Assembly (NCBI RefSeq): GCF_000758605.1 | Contig: NZ_CP009282.1 | Location: 5,084,001 to 5,148,000 of the forward strand | DNA from: Paenibacillus sp. FSL R5-0912 | GTDB taxonomy: Bacteria; Bacillota; Bacilli; Paenibacillales; Paenibacillaceae | Length of the DNA stretch: 64,000 nucleotides | Direction: 5' to 3' | Part shown: positions 1 through 8,223 of the stretch, piece by piece | Position numbering within the stretch: the first letter of the stretch is position 1 | Layout of the letters: the number at the start of each line of letters is the position of its first letter | Notes under the pieces: model-generated | Told to the model about the DNA's origin: nothing | What the model saw: only the letters and a program-made list of their open reading frames with translations | The model's database searches: none | Position numbers and translations under genes: made by a program

Positions 1-679
1 CGTTCTTCACCAGCTCTACACGATCATCCTTTGTCCATTTGCTGAACTTGTAAGGACCTGTACCTACCGGCTGTTTCAGAAAGGCATCAATGCCGTTCTC
101 TTCAATATACTTGGAAGGCAGAATGCCTGCGCCCATCTTCGAGAGACGGTTCAGGAGCAGCGGGTCCGGCCCGGTAGTAATAATGTCGACGGTCAGATCA
201 TCAACTGCCTTTACTTCAACAATGTTTTTAAAATATGAGTTCTGCTTGAGCGCACTGTCCTTGGCTACACGTTCAATCGTATATTTCACGTCTGCGGCCG
301 TAAACGGATCTCCGTTATGAAAGGTCACGCCTTCACGCAAGTGGAAACGCCAGGTGGTATCATCCACCTGCTCCCAGGAGGTGGCCAGTCCAGGCACCTT
401 CTTCTGTTCGCTGTCATTCTTGAGCAGGTAGTCGAACACATTGACCAGCACCGATTCACTGACCGTATTGTTGTTGTTGTGCGGATCAAAGCTCTCAATA
501 TCGGTGATATTAGCAATCGTCAGCACTTTACTGCCCTGTTCTGCAGTATTGCTGCCTGCTGCAGGTGCCGCGCTCTGTGCCGTATTCCCGCCAGTCGCAT
601 TGTTACCTCCGCAGCCGGATAACACCACTGCCGCTACCAGAAACGTTAACAAGCCTGAAGTCCATTTACGCTTTGTCAT
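1..679 (-). CDS. Peptide ABC transporter substrate-binding lipoprotein (family 5), C-terminus cut by window edge
   Basis: Extracytoplasmic solute-binding protein that would deliver peptides or similar solutes to a Dpp/Opp-type importer. About 226 N-terminal residues are visible, reading from ATG at 679 to the window edge. The start MTKRKWTSGLLTFLVAAVV is a signal peptide followed by the lipobox LSGC, so the mature protein should be a membrane lipoprotein. Family 5 features follow: a start-of-domain stretch ending FDPHNNN, then WRFHLREGVTFHNGDPF, which is typical of the DppA/OppA family. An M20 amidohydrolase gene ends 23 bp upstream on the same strand, suggesting joint processing of an imported acyl-amino acid or peptide. 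The transporter permeases and ATPases are not in view for this copy. The substrate cannot be read from the sequence. Confidence 0.9.
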   Translation of the reverse strand, partial: MTKRKWTSGLLTFLVAAVVLSGCGGNNATGGNTAQSAAPAAGSNTAEQGSKVLTIANITDIESFDPHNNNNTVSESVLVNVFDYLLKNDSEQKKVPGLATSWEQVDDTTWRFHLREGVTFHNGDPFTAADVKYTIERVAKDSALKQNSYFKNIVEVKAVDDLTVDIITTGPDPLLLNRLSKMGAGILPSKYIEENGIDAFLKQPVGTGPYKFSKWTKDDRVELVKN

Positions 680-702
680 CTCTTCCACTCCTCGTATCTG
701 TT

Positions 703-1887
703 CTAGGTTCGGTTCACAAAATTCAAGGCGATCGCCGACAACATCGCAACCCCGTCCGGAAGGGCCGTTTCATCAAGGTCAAACTTCGGATGGTGCAGCG
801 GGTAACGTGTGCTCTCGTCAGCATTCCCGGACCCCAGTCGGAAGAATACTCCAGGAACCTGTTCGCAATAAAAGGCAAAATCTTCGCCGCCTGTGGATGG
901 CTTAATGTAATTCCATACCTTTCTGCCCAGCAGCTGCTCACTGGTCTCTGTCATCAGATCTACCATATCCTCATCGTTCAGCACGATCGGATAGCCTTCG
1001 CCATAGCTCAGCTCGTAGCCCGCTCCAAAGGAGCTGCACACTCCGGAAACCACTTGCTCAATAAGGCTCGGCAATTGCGAACGAACGCCTGCGGACAACG
1101 TACGCACCGTCCCTACCATCTCGACTTCCGGGGCCAGAGCTGCCCCCATGTAGCCGCCGCTGATTGTGCCGATGGTAATTACGACCGGTTCCAGCGGATC
1201 CACCATCCGGCTCGGAATGTTTTGGAGCGCCGAGATTACTTGGGCGGATACAGCTATTGCATCTATCCCTTCTTGCGGACGGGCGGCATGTCCTCCCTTG
1301 CCGATGATCTTGAGCTTAAGACTGTCCGTCGAAGCAAAGGCTACCCCCTTGGAAACGCCTAAGGTGCCTGTGTCCAGACCCGGGAACATGTGAATGCCGG
1401 CAATGGCATCGACCTTGGGGTTCTCAAGCACCCCGTCGTCAATCATCGCTTTGGCACCCGCCAGTCCTTCTTCCGCCGGCTGAAAGATAAATTTAATATT
1501 CCCATGCTGCGGCTTCCCCAGACCGGTAAGCAGCTCTGCAGCGCCCATCAGCATGCTGGTATGCGCATCGTGTCCGCATAAGTGGGCCACACCCGCATTT
1601 TGTGAGCGGTATTCGGTTTCCTTGAGGTCTTGAATCGGCAGAGCATCCATATCTGCCCGAAGGGCAATGGTCGGCCCATCCTGTTCTCCCCGCAGCAGTC
1701 CGACAACACCTGTACCGCCAACCTGTGTGGTGATTTCAAGCCCAAGATTCCTCAAATGCTCTGTTACTATTGCTGCTGTCCGCGTTTCCTGGTACCCCAG
1801 TTCGGGATGCCGGTGTAAATCGCGCCGCCAGCCGGTAAGCCGGCTGCCCAGCTCTTGTGCCAGGCTCAGAATATGATCCATGGACAT
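703..1887 (-). CDS. M20 family amidohydrolase (amino-acid N-acyl hydrolase type)
   Basis: Cytoplasmic zinc-dependent amidohydrolase of 394 residues, the usual length for the hippurate hydrolase/IAA-amino acid hydrolase branch of M20. Visible metal and catalytic motifs are RRDLHRHPELGYQE near residue 22, LRADMDALPI near 77, HLCGHDAH near 105 and QPAEEGLAGA near 138. The C-terminal GGEDFAF supplies the last metal ligand region. These enzymes remove an acyl group from an amino acid. The gene lies between a FadR-type regulator (stop 8 bp upstream) and a peptide-binding lipoprotein gene, apparently one operon that takes up and deacylates one compound. The exact substrate is unknown. N-acetyl-diaminopimelate deacetylase is a possible alternative, but the context favours catabolism. 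Confidence 0.9.
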   Translation of the reverse strand: MSMDHILSLAQELGSRLTGWRRDLHRHPELGYQETRTAAIVTEHLRNLGLEITTQVGGTGVVGLLRGEQDGPTIALRADMDALPIQDLKETEYRSQNAGVAHLCGHDAHTSMLMGAAELLTGLGKPQHGNIKFIFQPAEEGLAGAKAMIDDGVLENPKVDAIAGIHMFPGLDTGTLGVSKGVAFASTDSLKLKIIGKGGHAARPQEGIDAIAVSAQVISALQNIPSRMVDPLEPVVITIGTISGGYMGAALAPEVEMVGTVRTLSAGVRSQLPSLIEQVVSGVCSSFGAGYELSYGEGYPIVLNDEDMVDLMTETSEQLLGRKVWNYIKPSTGGEDFAFYCEQVPGVFFRLGSGNADESTRYPLHHPKFDLDETALPDGVAMLSAIALNFVNRT

Positions 1888-1895
1888 TGCTCGCG

Positions 1896-2630
1896 CTACC
1901 CCCTCTCTCCTCCGTCAAAAACCCTTGTATAAATAGCTTCCGCCGATTTGGCAATGTGCTGACGCATAATTTCTTTGGACAGCCCGGCATCCCTGGCCTG
2001 AATAGCTTCAAGCAGAAGGCTATGATTCTCACAGTTTACTGAGCGGATTTCATGGTTATACGGCATCAGATCGAGTGCAGGATTAATCTGCGTCCGGATC
2101 TGGCGAACCGCTTTTTCAAAATACAGATTATTGGAAGACTTCGCGATATTCAGATGGAACTTCACATCCAGCGCCCGGAACAATTCCCGTGGACAATCCT
2201 CAGCTCTGCTCATATCCAAAAGCTCCTGAAGCTGTTCCAATTCCTCCGGTGTAATCCGTCCGGCTGCAAGAAAGGCTGCCTCCGGTTCAATCAGCATTCG
2301 GAACTCGAATACCTTGAGCATCTTGTCCCATTCCCGCTCAATTTCTTTTTTCGTGCGGCGGTGGGAGTTCATCGTAACCGGGAGGACAAAGGTTCCGCCT
2401 TTGGCACCCACACGCTTCTCAATCAGCCCATTGGCTTCAAGCTGCCCGAGCGCTTCACGTACTGCCAGCCGGCTGGCATTAAAGATTGTCGCAAGCTCCC
2501 TCTCCGTTGGCAGCTGCTCCTCAGAGAGCAGCTCCTTCAGAATAATAGCCTCCTCTAATTGTTCGAGGATAAAATCACTTACCTTTTTGGAGTTCACTTT
2601 CTCGAATTGCAATGGAAATTGAAGCTGCAT
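1896..2630 (-). CDS. GntR-family transcriptional regulator, FadR subfamily (FCD domain)
   Basis: DNA-binding regulator of 244 residues. The N-terminal winged helix contains QLPTERELATIFNASRLAVREALGQLEANGLIEKR (residues about 39-75 in two blocks), the GntR signature. It is followed by an all-helical FCD ligand domain with the metal/ligand pattern around RALDVKFHLNIAKSSNN and the late helix MRQHIAKSAEAIY. It is the first gene of a short operon with the M20 amidohydrolase and a peptide-binding lipoprotein, so it probably represses them and responds to their substrate. Start ATG at 2630 follows a GGAG-type ribosome binding site. A palindrome lies about 40 bp upstream (see 2667). Confidence 0.92.
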   Translation of the reverse strand: MQLQFPLQFEKVNSKKVSDFILEQLEEAIILKELLSEEQLPTERELATIFNASRLAVREALGQLEANGLIEKRVGAKGGTFVLPVTMNSHRRTKKEIEREWDKMLKVFEFRMLIEPEAAFLAAGRITPEELEQLQELLDMSRAEDCPRELFRALDVKFHLNIAKSSNNLYFEKAVRQIRTQINPALDLMPYNHEIRSVNCENHSLLLEAIQARDAGLSKEIMRQHIAKSAEAIYTRVFDGGERG

Positions 2631-2666
2631 TCATTCACACTCCATTTCATCAGCACTAATGTTATA

Positions 2667-2678
2667 TGGTTCAAACCT
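2667..2678. promoter_or_regulatory. Candidate operator for the FadR-type regulator
   Basis: TGGTTCAAACCT carries the inverted half-sites GGTT and AACC. It sits just upstream of the regulator gene, in an AT-rich region where its promoter should be. FadR-family sites typically have TGGT/ACCA half-sites. Here the spacing is 4 bases and the last base differs, so this is only a candidate. Confidence 0.3.
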
Positions 2679-2839
2679 TAGACCTTTAAAAAGATCAAAA
2701 AAAAGATATTTATTAGGGTAATAATACGATCCGCCCAGCCCCGTGTCAATATATATAACGCAAATTTAAATAAAAATATAAGTTTTAACCGGAATGTGAT
2801 AAAAGATAACATTGAAGAGTAAAGCAAATGAGCGAAATA

Positions 2840-2880
2840 AAAAGGTGTCTCAGCAGCCTACATCGGCTCTGGACACCTTG
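2840..2880 (-). terminator. Rho-independent terminator of the exosporium-like gene
   Basis: Read on the minus strand, AAGGTGTC and GACACCTT form a stem around a 20-base loop, followed by TTTTTATTT. It lies about 50 bp after the stop of the 2929-3354 gene. Confidence 0.75.
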
Positions 2881-2928
2881 TTTGTTCGTAGGTTTCATTC
2901 GGCATCAGCATCTATAATGGCTGCCGGC

Positions 2929-3354
2929 TTAGCCTCCAATGGCCATTGCGCTGAAAATAACAGGTCCAACCACAACAGCCGTAGAATTGGCATCCTGATT
3001 CTCAACAATCAGCTGATAGTTCTGGACACCAGCCGGAACGTTGATATCTACCATATGCAACGAGATAATGCCGTCGTCATTGAAGAAATCCTCGTACTCT
3101 GCCCGTGCATAAAAGATTTCGAAGCCTGCACGCCAGATGCGCACCAGGATATTCGGGGTATCCAGCGTAACGTTTACGCCGATTGTTGCTTTGAGCTCTA
3201 CCTTATTCGGGAAATGGGCAGGAACCGCCGGATCGATATAAACCGACGTTCCTGCAATCTGCACGCCAGCCGGAGAAATCGGAACCGGAATGGAAACCCC
3301 GTTAGTAATCGGTGTAACTACCGATGCATTATAATCCAAAAGCGTTTTAACCAT
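2929..3354 (-). CDS. Exosporium protein C-like beta-sandwich protein
   Basis: 141-residue protein without a signal peptide or membrane segment. It is rich in beta-forming residues, with the blocks VELKATIGVNV, ILVRIWRAGFEIFYAR and VPAGVQNYQLIVEN, and it ends VVVGPVIFSAMAI. This layout resembles the ExsC family of Bacillus exosporium proteins, here recognised from memory of the family pattern rather than by search. A more diverged relative with the same block order lies at 26482. It has its own terminator and a GAAGGAGTG ribosome binding site, so it is monocistronic. The likely role is the outer spore surface, expressed in the mother cell. Function in this organism is inferred. Confidence 0.6.
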   Translation of the reverse strand: MVKTLLDYNASVVTPITNGVSIPVPISPAGVQIAGTSVYIDPAVPAHFPNKVELKATIGVNVTLDTPNILVRIWRAGFEIFYARAEYEDFFNDDGIISLHMVDINVPAGVQNYQLIVENQDANSTAVVVGPVIFSAMAIGG

Positions 3355-3453
3355 GCTGTATCACTCCTTCTCATGTTCTACTAAAGTATATGAACATTAT
3401 GAAAAAGAGCTTGTGCACTTCTATCAATAGCTTTGCCTATTTATGCAGCAGAT

Positions 3454-4482
3454 TCATCCATTACTAGAGACAGATGCAGCCTTGCCGTGCCGGTTTGCCG
3501 GATGATTGCCTGTACCTTTTCCAAGATAGAGCTTCGACAATACCGGGTAGCGCTCAGTCCACTTGGCGATAAGCAGCGGCAGAACCACTCCAATCAGTGT
3601 GAAGGGTACCAGCCCGTAATCCGCACCAAGCAGATATTTAAGGCTGTAATTCAAAGGCAGATGCAGATACATAATGGTGATGGTATTCCTTCCAAGGCTG
3701 CCCATCCAGCCCAGCGGAATCAGCCTTGCAAGCTGGTACACCGCCGCACAGATCGACAAGGAAATCAGCAGCGGAACAGCCAGATCCAGCACCAGCGACT
3801 CATATTCTTTGTATTTCATATTCAGACTGTAATGAATGACACCTGTCCGTTCCAGCAGCAGCACAAGTGTAGACAAAGGAAGCAGTACCAGCAAGGCCGA
3901 ATAGCGGCTGATTAGCGTAGGAATGGCTTGTTTGCCATAGAACCCGAGTGCATAATAAGTAACCGCAAGCAGTGCAACATCGATGTTCCAGGGAAGATTG
4001 AAGTTCTTAAGCGCGGTCAGGGAGATCAAATGGGAGACAAGGTAGGCGGAGGTGATCAGGAGAAGTTGTGTTCTGCGGGAATATCTGACGATGTATCCAA
4101 AGAGCAATTGCGTAAACAGCAGGCAGGTGATGAACCAGAACACCCCGTAAGGACCGGTCAGCGACAGCCCCCCGTAGAACAGCCTCGCTATATTTTCCGC
4201 GAATCCCCGTATATTGAAGCTGAACAGCAGCAGTACCACCGCAATCAGGAGACCGTAGGCAAAATAGGGAGTCATCAGTCCCTTGGTCCGTTTCGCCGCC
4301 CAACCCAGATAACGTCCGGGATCGACCGGTTTGAACACCAGCCCGCTTAGCAGAAAGAACAACGGCATCCGGAACCAGGACAAATAATGATTCGCTGCCG
4401 CATCGCCGGAATGGCCCATCACTACAAAAATAATACTGAAGCCCTTGGCCGCATCAATCCATAATTCACGTCTTTTTTTCAC
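3454..4482 (-). CDS. Membrane-bound acyltransferase, acyltransferase 3 family
   Basis: Integral membrane protein of 342 residues with about ten hydrophobic segments. The N-terminus has the family hallmark ELWIDAAKGFSIIFVVMGHS, in which the His after MG is the conserved catalytic residue. The loop RMPLFFLLSGLVF is also typical. These enzymes O-acetylate (or succinylate) surface polysaccharides, peptidoglycan or glycolipids using cytoplasmic acyl donors. There is no fused SGNH domain, so it is the short form. It is monocistronic, between the exosporium-like gene and the peptide transporter cluster, and the target cannot be deduced. The ribosome binding site GAAGGGGAAAG precedes ATG at 4482. Confidence 0.85.
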   Translation of the reverse strand: MKKRRELWIDAAKGFSIIFVVMGHSGDAAANHYLSWFRMPLFFLLSGLVFKPVDPGRYLGWAAKRTKGLMTPYFAYGLLIAVVLLLFSFNIRGFAENIARLFYGGLSLTGPYGVFWFITCLLFTQLLFGYIVRYSRRTQLLLITSAYLVSHLISLTALKNFNLPWNIDVALLAVTYYALGFYGKQAIPTLISRYSALLVLLPLSTLVLLLERTGVIHYSLNMKYKEYESLVLDLAVPLLISLSICAAVYQLARLIPLGWMGSLGRNTITIMYLHLPLNYSLKYLLGADYGLVPFTLIGVVLPLLIAKWTERYPVLSKLYLGKGTGNHPANRHGKAASVSSNG

Positions 4483-4709
4483 TTTCCCCTTCCATCTCCT
4501 CCCATTTCAGATGTTATTTAATTATAATTATAGGTTGGTTAATTATTTATTTCAATTTTAAATGAAATATTTCAGTGTTGTTTCTGAAAAGAATGGCACT
4601 TAACAACGGACGAACAACGTAGAAAATAAGGCGCTGCTCCTAGATGACACTCGTATCTGTTTCGGCTTGCCATACTAGGGCTAAAGTCTGACTCTCACCC
4701 GCGCACAGC

Positions 4710-4737
4710 AAGGGCCACCCGCTGCCGGATGGCCCTT
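4710..4737 (-). terminator. Hairpin after the dpp-type operon
   Basis: AAGGGCCA and TGGCCCTT pair around CCC/GG and a short loop, 19 bp after the last gene of the transporter operon. There is no clear T-run after it, so it may act as a weak terminator or a 3' end protector. Confidence 0.5.
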
Positions 4738-4755
4738 AACTCTACATTATATGCA

Positions 4756-5718
4756 TTAATACAAATGGCAGGAGACCTGATGGCCCGAGTCCAGCTCGCG
4801 CAGCACCGGAGCCTCTTTCTTGCAGCGGTCCATGGCATAGGGGCAACGCGGATGGAAGGCGCAGCCGCTCGGCGGCGTCTCCGGATTCGGAACGTCACCG
4901 GTCAGGACAATCCGCTGCTTCTTCACTCCCGGACTCGGCACTGGGACTGCCGACATCAGCGCCTGCGTATAGGGATGCAGCGGCTTCGCGAACAGTGACC
5001 CCGTCGGTGCCAGCTCGACGATCCGTCCGAGGTACATCACTGCCACGCGGTCACTGATAAATTTCACAACGGACAGGTCATGGGAAATGAACATATAGGT
5101 AAGGCCATATTGCTCCTGCAGATCCTGCATCAGATTCAGCACCTGGGCCTGGATAGAGACATCCAGTGCAGATACCGGCTCGTCACAGACAATGAACTTC
5201 GGATTCAGTGCAAGCGCCCGGGCAATCCCGATCCGCTGCCGCTGGCCGCCGGAGAATTCATGGGGAAAGCGGTGGGCTTGATAGGGGGACAAGCCCACCA
5301 CCTCCATCAGCTGCTCTACCCGGCTTTTGAGCTCGCTGGCCGGAGCGGACTCGTGTGTACGAAGCGGCTCCTCCAGTATACGCTGGACGGTCCAGCGCGG
5401 GTCGAGTGAAGCATAAGGGTCCTGGAACACCATTTGCATATCGGTACGGAACCTGCGCAGCTGTTCAGTACTCAGAGCGCGCACATCGGTGCCGTTAAAC
5501 ATAATCTCGCCTTCCGTCGGCTCAATCAGCCGCAGGATGGCCCGGCCGGTGGTGGATTTGCCGCAGCCGGATTCACCGACCACCGCAAGCGTCTCCCCCT
5601 GCTGTACGGATAACGTAATGCCGTCTACTGCTTTTACAGCACCGACCTGCTTGGAGAAGAAGCCTTTGCGGATCGGATAATGCTTCTTCAGGTTGCGGAC
5701 TTCAAGGATTGTGCTCAT
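4756..5718 (-). CDS. Peptide ABC transporter ATP-binding protein, DppF/OppF-like
   Basis: 320-residue ATPase that with its partner energises peptide import at the inner face of the membrane. Walker A GESGCGKST lies near residue 50, signature FSGGQRQRI near 155 and Walker B FIVCDEPVSALD near 175. The C-terminal oligopeptide-transporter extension has CAFHPRCPYAMDRC, a cysteine cluster found in this family that can bind an iron-sulfur centre. Start ATG at 5718 is chosen because it overlaps the stop of the upstream ATPase as ATGA and follows GGAGGGAG. The longer in-frame start at 5751 lies inside that gene. It is the last gene of the DppB-C-A-peptidase-D-F operon. Confidence 0.93.
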   Translation of the reverse strand: MSTILEVRNLKKHYPIRKGFFSKQVGAVKAVDGITLSVQQGETLAVVGESGCGKSTTGRAILRLIEPTEGEIMFNGTDVRALSTEQLRRFRTDMQMVFQDPYASLDPRWTVQRILEEPLRTHESAPASELKSRVEQLMEVVGLSPYQAHRFPHEFSGGQRQRIGIARALALNPKFIVCDEPVSALDVSIQAQVLNLMQDLQEQYGLTYMFISHDLSVVKFISDRVAVMYLGRIVELAPTGSLFAKPLHPYTQALMSAVPVPSPGVKKQRIVLTGDVPNPETPPSGCAFHPRCPYAMDRCKKEAPVLRELDSGHQVSCHLY

Positions 5719-6692
5719 ATGACTCCCTCCTGCTGCAGAATACAGCGGCATGTGTGGCCCGGCTGCACCTCAAGCAGCTCCGGAAGCTTCTCACTGCAGC
5801 GCTCTACAGCCACCGGACAGCGCGGCGCGAACCGGCACCCGGACGGCAGGTTAGCCGGATTCGGCACCTGGCCCGGGATGGAGCTGAGCCGGTCCTCATC
5901 ACCCGCAAGCTGAGGCAGGGAAGCCAGCAGCCCCCGGGTATACGGATGCAGCGGATTGCTGTACAAGGCAGCTACATCCGTCTCTTCCACGATCTGACCG
6001 GCATACATAATGACGACCCGGTCACACATCTCGGCGACTACGCCAAGATCATGCGTAATCATCAGAATGGACATGCCCTCCTTCACCTGCAGCTCGCGCA
6101 TCAGATCAAGGATCTGTGCCTGAATGGTTACGTCCAGTGCCGTTGTAGGCTCATCCGCGATCAGCAGCTGGGGATTGCAGACCATCGCCATCGCGATCAT
6201 TACCCGCTGGCGCATGCCTCCGGAGAGCTGATGGGCATACTGCTGCGCGATCTTTTCCGGCCGGGGAATCCCAACCTTGCGCAGCATCTCCACCGCCCGC
6301 TCCGCCGCTTCCTTCTTGCTCAGCTTCAAATGGTAGCGCGCAGATTCAGAAATCTGGCGGCCGATCTTAAATACCGGATTCAGCGAGGTCATCGGCTCCT
6401 GAAAAATCATCGCAATCCGGTTGCCCCGGATACCCCGCACCTCCTTCATCGACATCTCCAGCATATCCTTGCCCTCAAACCTGATGTGGCCGGAGGCAAT
6501 CCGGCTAATCCGTTTGGGCAGAAGCTGCATGATCGACAGGGAGGTGATACTTTTGCCGCAGCCGGATTCGCCGACAATCCCCAGCGTCTCCCCTTTGCGC
6601 ACTGACAGACTGATGCCGTCCACCGCGCGGATCGTGCCTGCCGCTGTCTGAAATTCGGTGCATAGCCCTGATACTTCCAGCAGTTCTGTCAT
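5715..6692 (-). CDS. Peptide ABC transporter ATP-binding protein, DppD/OppD-like
   Basis: 325-residue ATPase partner of the downstream DppF-like protein. Walker A GESGCGKS lies near residue 41, signature LSGGMRQRV near 155 and Walker B LLIADEPTTALD near 172. The C-terminal oligo/dipeptide domain has the cysteine cluster CRFAPRCPVAVERC. Start ATG at 6692 follows GGGAGGGG at good spacing. A start 15 bases further upstream lacks this site. It overlaps the next gene by 4 bases (ATGA), so the two ATPases are translationally coupled. An M20 peptidase gene lies directly upstream. Confidence 0.93.
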   Translation of the reverse strand: MTELLEVSGLCTEFQTAAGTIRAVDGISLSVRKGETLGIVGESGCGKSITSLSIMQLLPKRISRIASGHIRFEGKDMLEMSMKEVRGIRGNRIAMIFQEPMTSLNPVFKIGRQISESARYHLKLSKKEAAERAVEMLRKVGIPRPEKIAQQYAHQLSGGMRQRVMIAMAMVCNPQLLIADEPTTALDVTIQAQILDLMRELQVKEGMSILMITHDLGVVAEMCDRVVIMYAGQIVEETDVAALYSNPLHPYTRGLLASLPQLAGDEDRLSSIPGQVPNPANLPSGCRFAPRCPVAVERCSEKLPELLEVQPGHTCRCILQQEGVI

Positions 6693-6718
6693 AATTGCCC
6701 CTCCCACAAATTAATCAT

Positions 6719-8002
6719 TCAGTTCTCTGTATCTTCCACGCCCAGATATTTAAGTGCCGTCAGGGCATATACTTTCGCACATTGGATGATCTGCCAGACC
6801 GGTGCCTTCTCGTTAAAGTTATGAATCGTTGACAGCTCAGCCGGGCCGTATTGCAGTACAGGTATGTTATGCGTCCGGAAATGGCGGGCATCACTGGACG
6901 CCCATTGTAGCACCCCGTAAGCTTCTTCCCCGCTGACTTCACAGATGCTCTCCACCAGGTCACTGACGACCGGCTCCTCATTCGAGGTCCAGTTGGCATT
7001 GCCCTGGAAGCCGAAGCCCTTCACTTCGGACTCAATGCCTGCCTCCAGCAGCAGGGAACGGGCACGGTCAAGCACATCACGGTAGTCTACGCCGAACGGT
7101 ACACGGGAATCGACCTGGATCGTGCAGCGGTCCGCCACCACATTTACTTTGGTTCCGCCCTGGATCGTTCCGATATTCACCGTCACATGATCGAATACCT
7201 GATAGGCGATCGAGCCGTCCTGTTCGCGCTCCTTCACATAATCCTGCGAGATGCGGATGATCTCCTTCACTTCATCTGGAATATCGACTTTGATATCCCA
7301 GAGACGCTGCAAGGCCTCGATGCCCTTGGCTGCTTTGACAATCGCGCTGTCGCCGACAACCGGCGACAGGCTGCCGTGGCCCGGCGTGCCTTCGACGGTG
7401 AATTCGAACCAGCAGCTGCCCTTTTGCCCGATCGTCGGGTTCAGCGGACCGGAAGGCTCGGCGATAACTGCTGCCGTTCCGCTGATCAAGCCGCGTTCCA
7501 GCACCCAAGGCACACCCAGGTGGCCGCCGGTTTCTTCATCCGGCACGATCAGGAGGGACAAGTCGCCTCCCAGCGGAACGCCCAGCTTCGACAGCAGCGC
7601 TGTCACATAGATCAGCCCGGCCAGGCCGGCTTTCATATCGGAGGCCCCTCTGCCCAGCAGATAGCCGTCAACGATATCTCCGCAGAACGGATCGAAATCC
7701 CAGCGCGATCGGTCTCCGGCAGGCACGACATCCGTATGTCCGCAGAAGATCAGGTTTTTGCCGGACGGCTGTTCAGCCCCTGTACCCAGTGTAGACACCA
7801 GATTCAGCATCGTATCGGTTGCCGGATGGATACTTGTATCTATGCCAGCCTGCTTCAAATAATCAATGATAAAAGCGCTGATCTCGCGCGAATCGCCCGG
7901 GGGATTCTCCGAGGGAAAACGGATGAGCTGTGAGCACAGCTCCAGCAGCTGATCCTGCTCTGCATCAATCGCCGCCAGCACTTTGCTTTTCCAGTCAGTC
8001 AT
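6719..8002 (-). CDS. M20 family peptidase (ArgE/DapE/CPG2-like deacylase)
   Basis: 427-residue zinc-dependent metallopeptidase. Motifs in order are FCGHTDVVPAGD near residue 88 (first metal His and Asp), GRGASDMKAGLAG near 118 (bridging Asp), IVPDEETGGHLG near 151 (catalytic Glu-Glu) and a C-terminal LQYGPAELSTIHNFNE with the last His. This is the acetylornithine deacetylase/succinyl-diaminopimelate desuccinylase class, in which sequence does not fix the substrate. It sits between the binding protein and the ATPases of a peptide importer. It therefore probably hydrolyses the imported peptide or acylated amino acid, rather than working in arginine or lysine synthesis. Confidence 0.88.
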   Translation of the reverse strand: MTDWKSKVLAAIDAEQDQLLELCSQLIRFPSENPPGDSREISAFIIDYLKQAGIDTSIHPATDTMLNLVSTLGTGAEQPSGKNLIFCGHTDVVPAGDRSRWDFDPFCGDIVDGYLLGRGASDMKAGLAGLIYVTALLSKLGVPLGGDLSLLIVPDEETGGHLGVPWVLERGLISGTAAVIAEPSGPLNPTIGQKGSCWFEFTVEGTPGHGSLSPVVGDSAIVKAAKGIEALQRLWDIKVDIPDEVKEIIRISQDYVKEREQDGSIAYQVFDHVTVNIGTIQGGTKVNVVADRCTIQVDSRVPFGVDYRDVLDRARSLLLEAGIESEVKGFGFQGNANWTSNEEPVVSDLVESICEVSGEEAYGVLQWASSDARHFRTHNIPVLQYGPAELSTIHNFNEKAPVWQIIQCAKVYALTALKYLGVEDTEN

Positions 8003-8086
8003 GGTTGTGATTCTCCTTTACGTTCCCTGGTACCTGCCCTGCGGCTGGCGTGGGGTTGTATGAATTTGTGAAAAAGAAGAGCAAGT

Positions 8087-8127
8087 AGAAACGGCTGTAC
8101 CGTCCTTGTTAAGGACGGTACCGTTTC
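8087..8127 (-). terminator. Intra-operon hairpin after the binding-protein gene
   Basis: GAAACGG, then GTACCGTCCTT, pairs with AAGGACGGTAC and CGTTTC, a stem near 18 bp with one small bulge. It lies between the binding protein (stop at 8224) and the downstream peptidase. T-rich sequence follows only about 12 bases later on the minus strand. It may be a partial terminator, or an RNA end that keeps binding-protein mRNA more abundant. Confidence 0.6.
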
Positions 8128-8223
8128 AGCGAGAAATATAAGGATAAGTTATCATGTGAAACCAATAAGTTCTTATATTTGGACAAAGCCAATGGCCCGT
8201 CCGCTCTCTTTTGCCAAACCTGC

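Noticed and set aside
2641..2810. Additional small gene upstream of the FadR-type regulator
   Set aside because: AT-rich promoter-like region with several stops in all frames. Only the palindrome at 2667 was kept.
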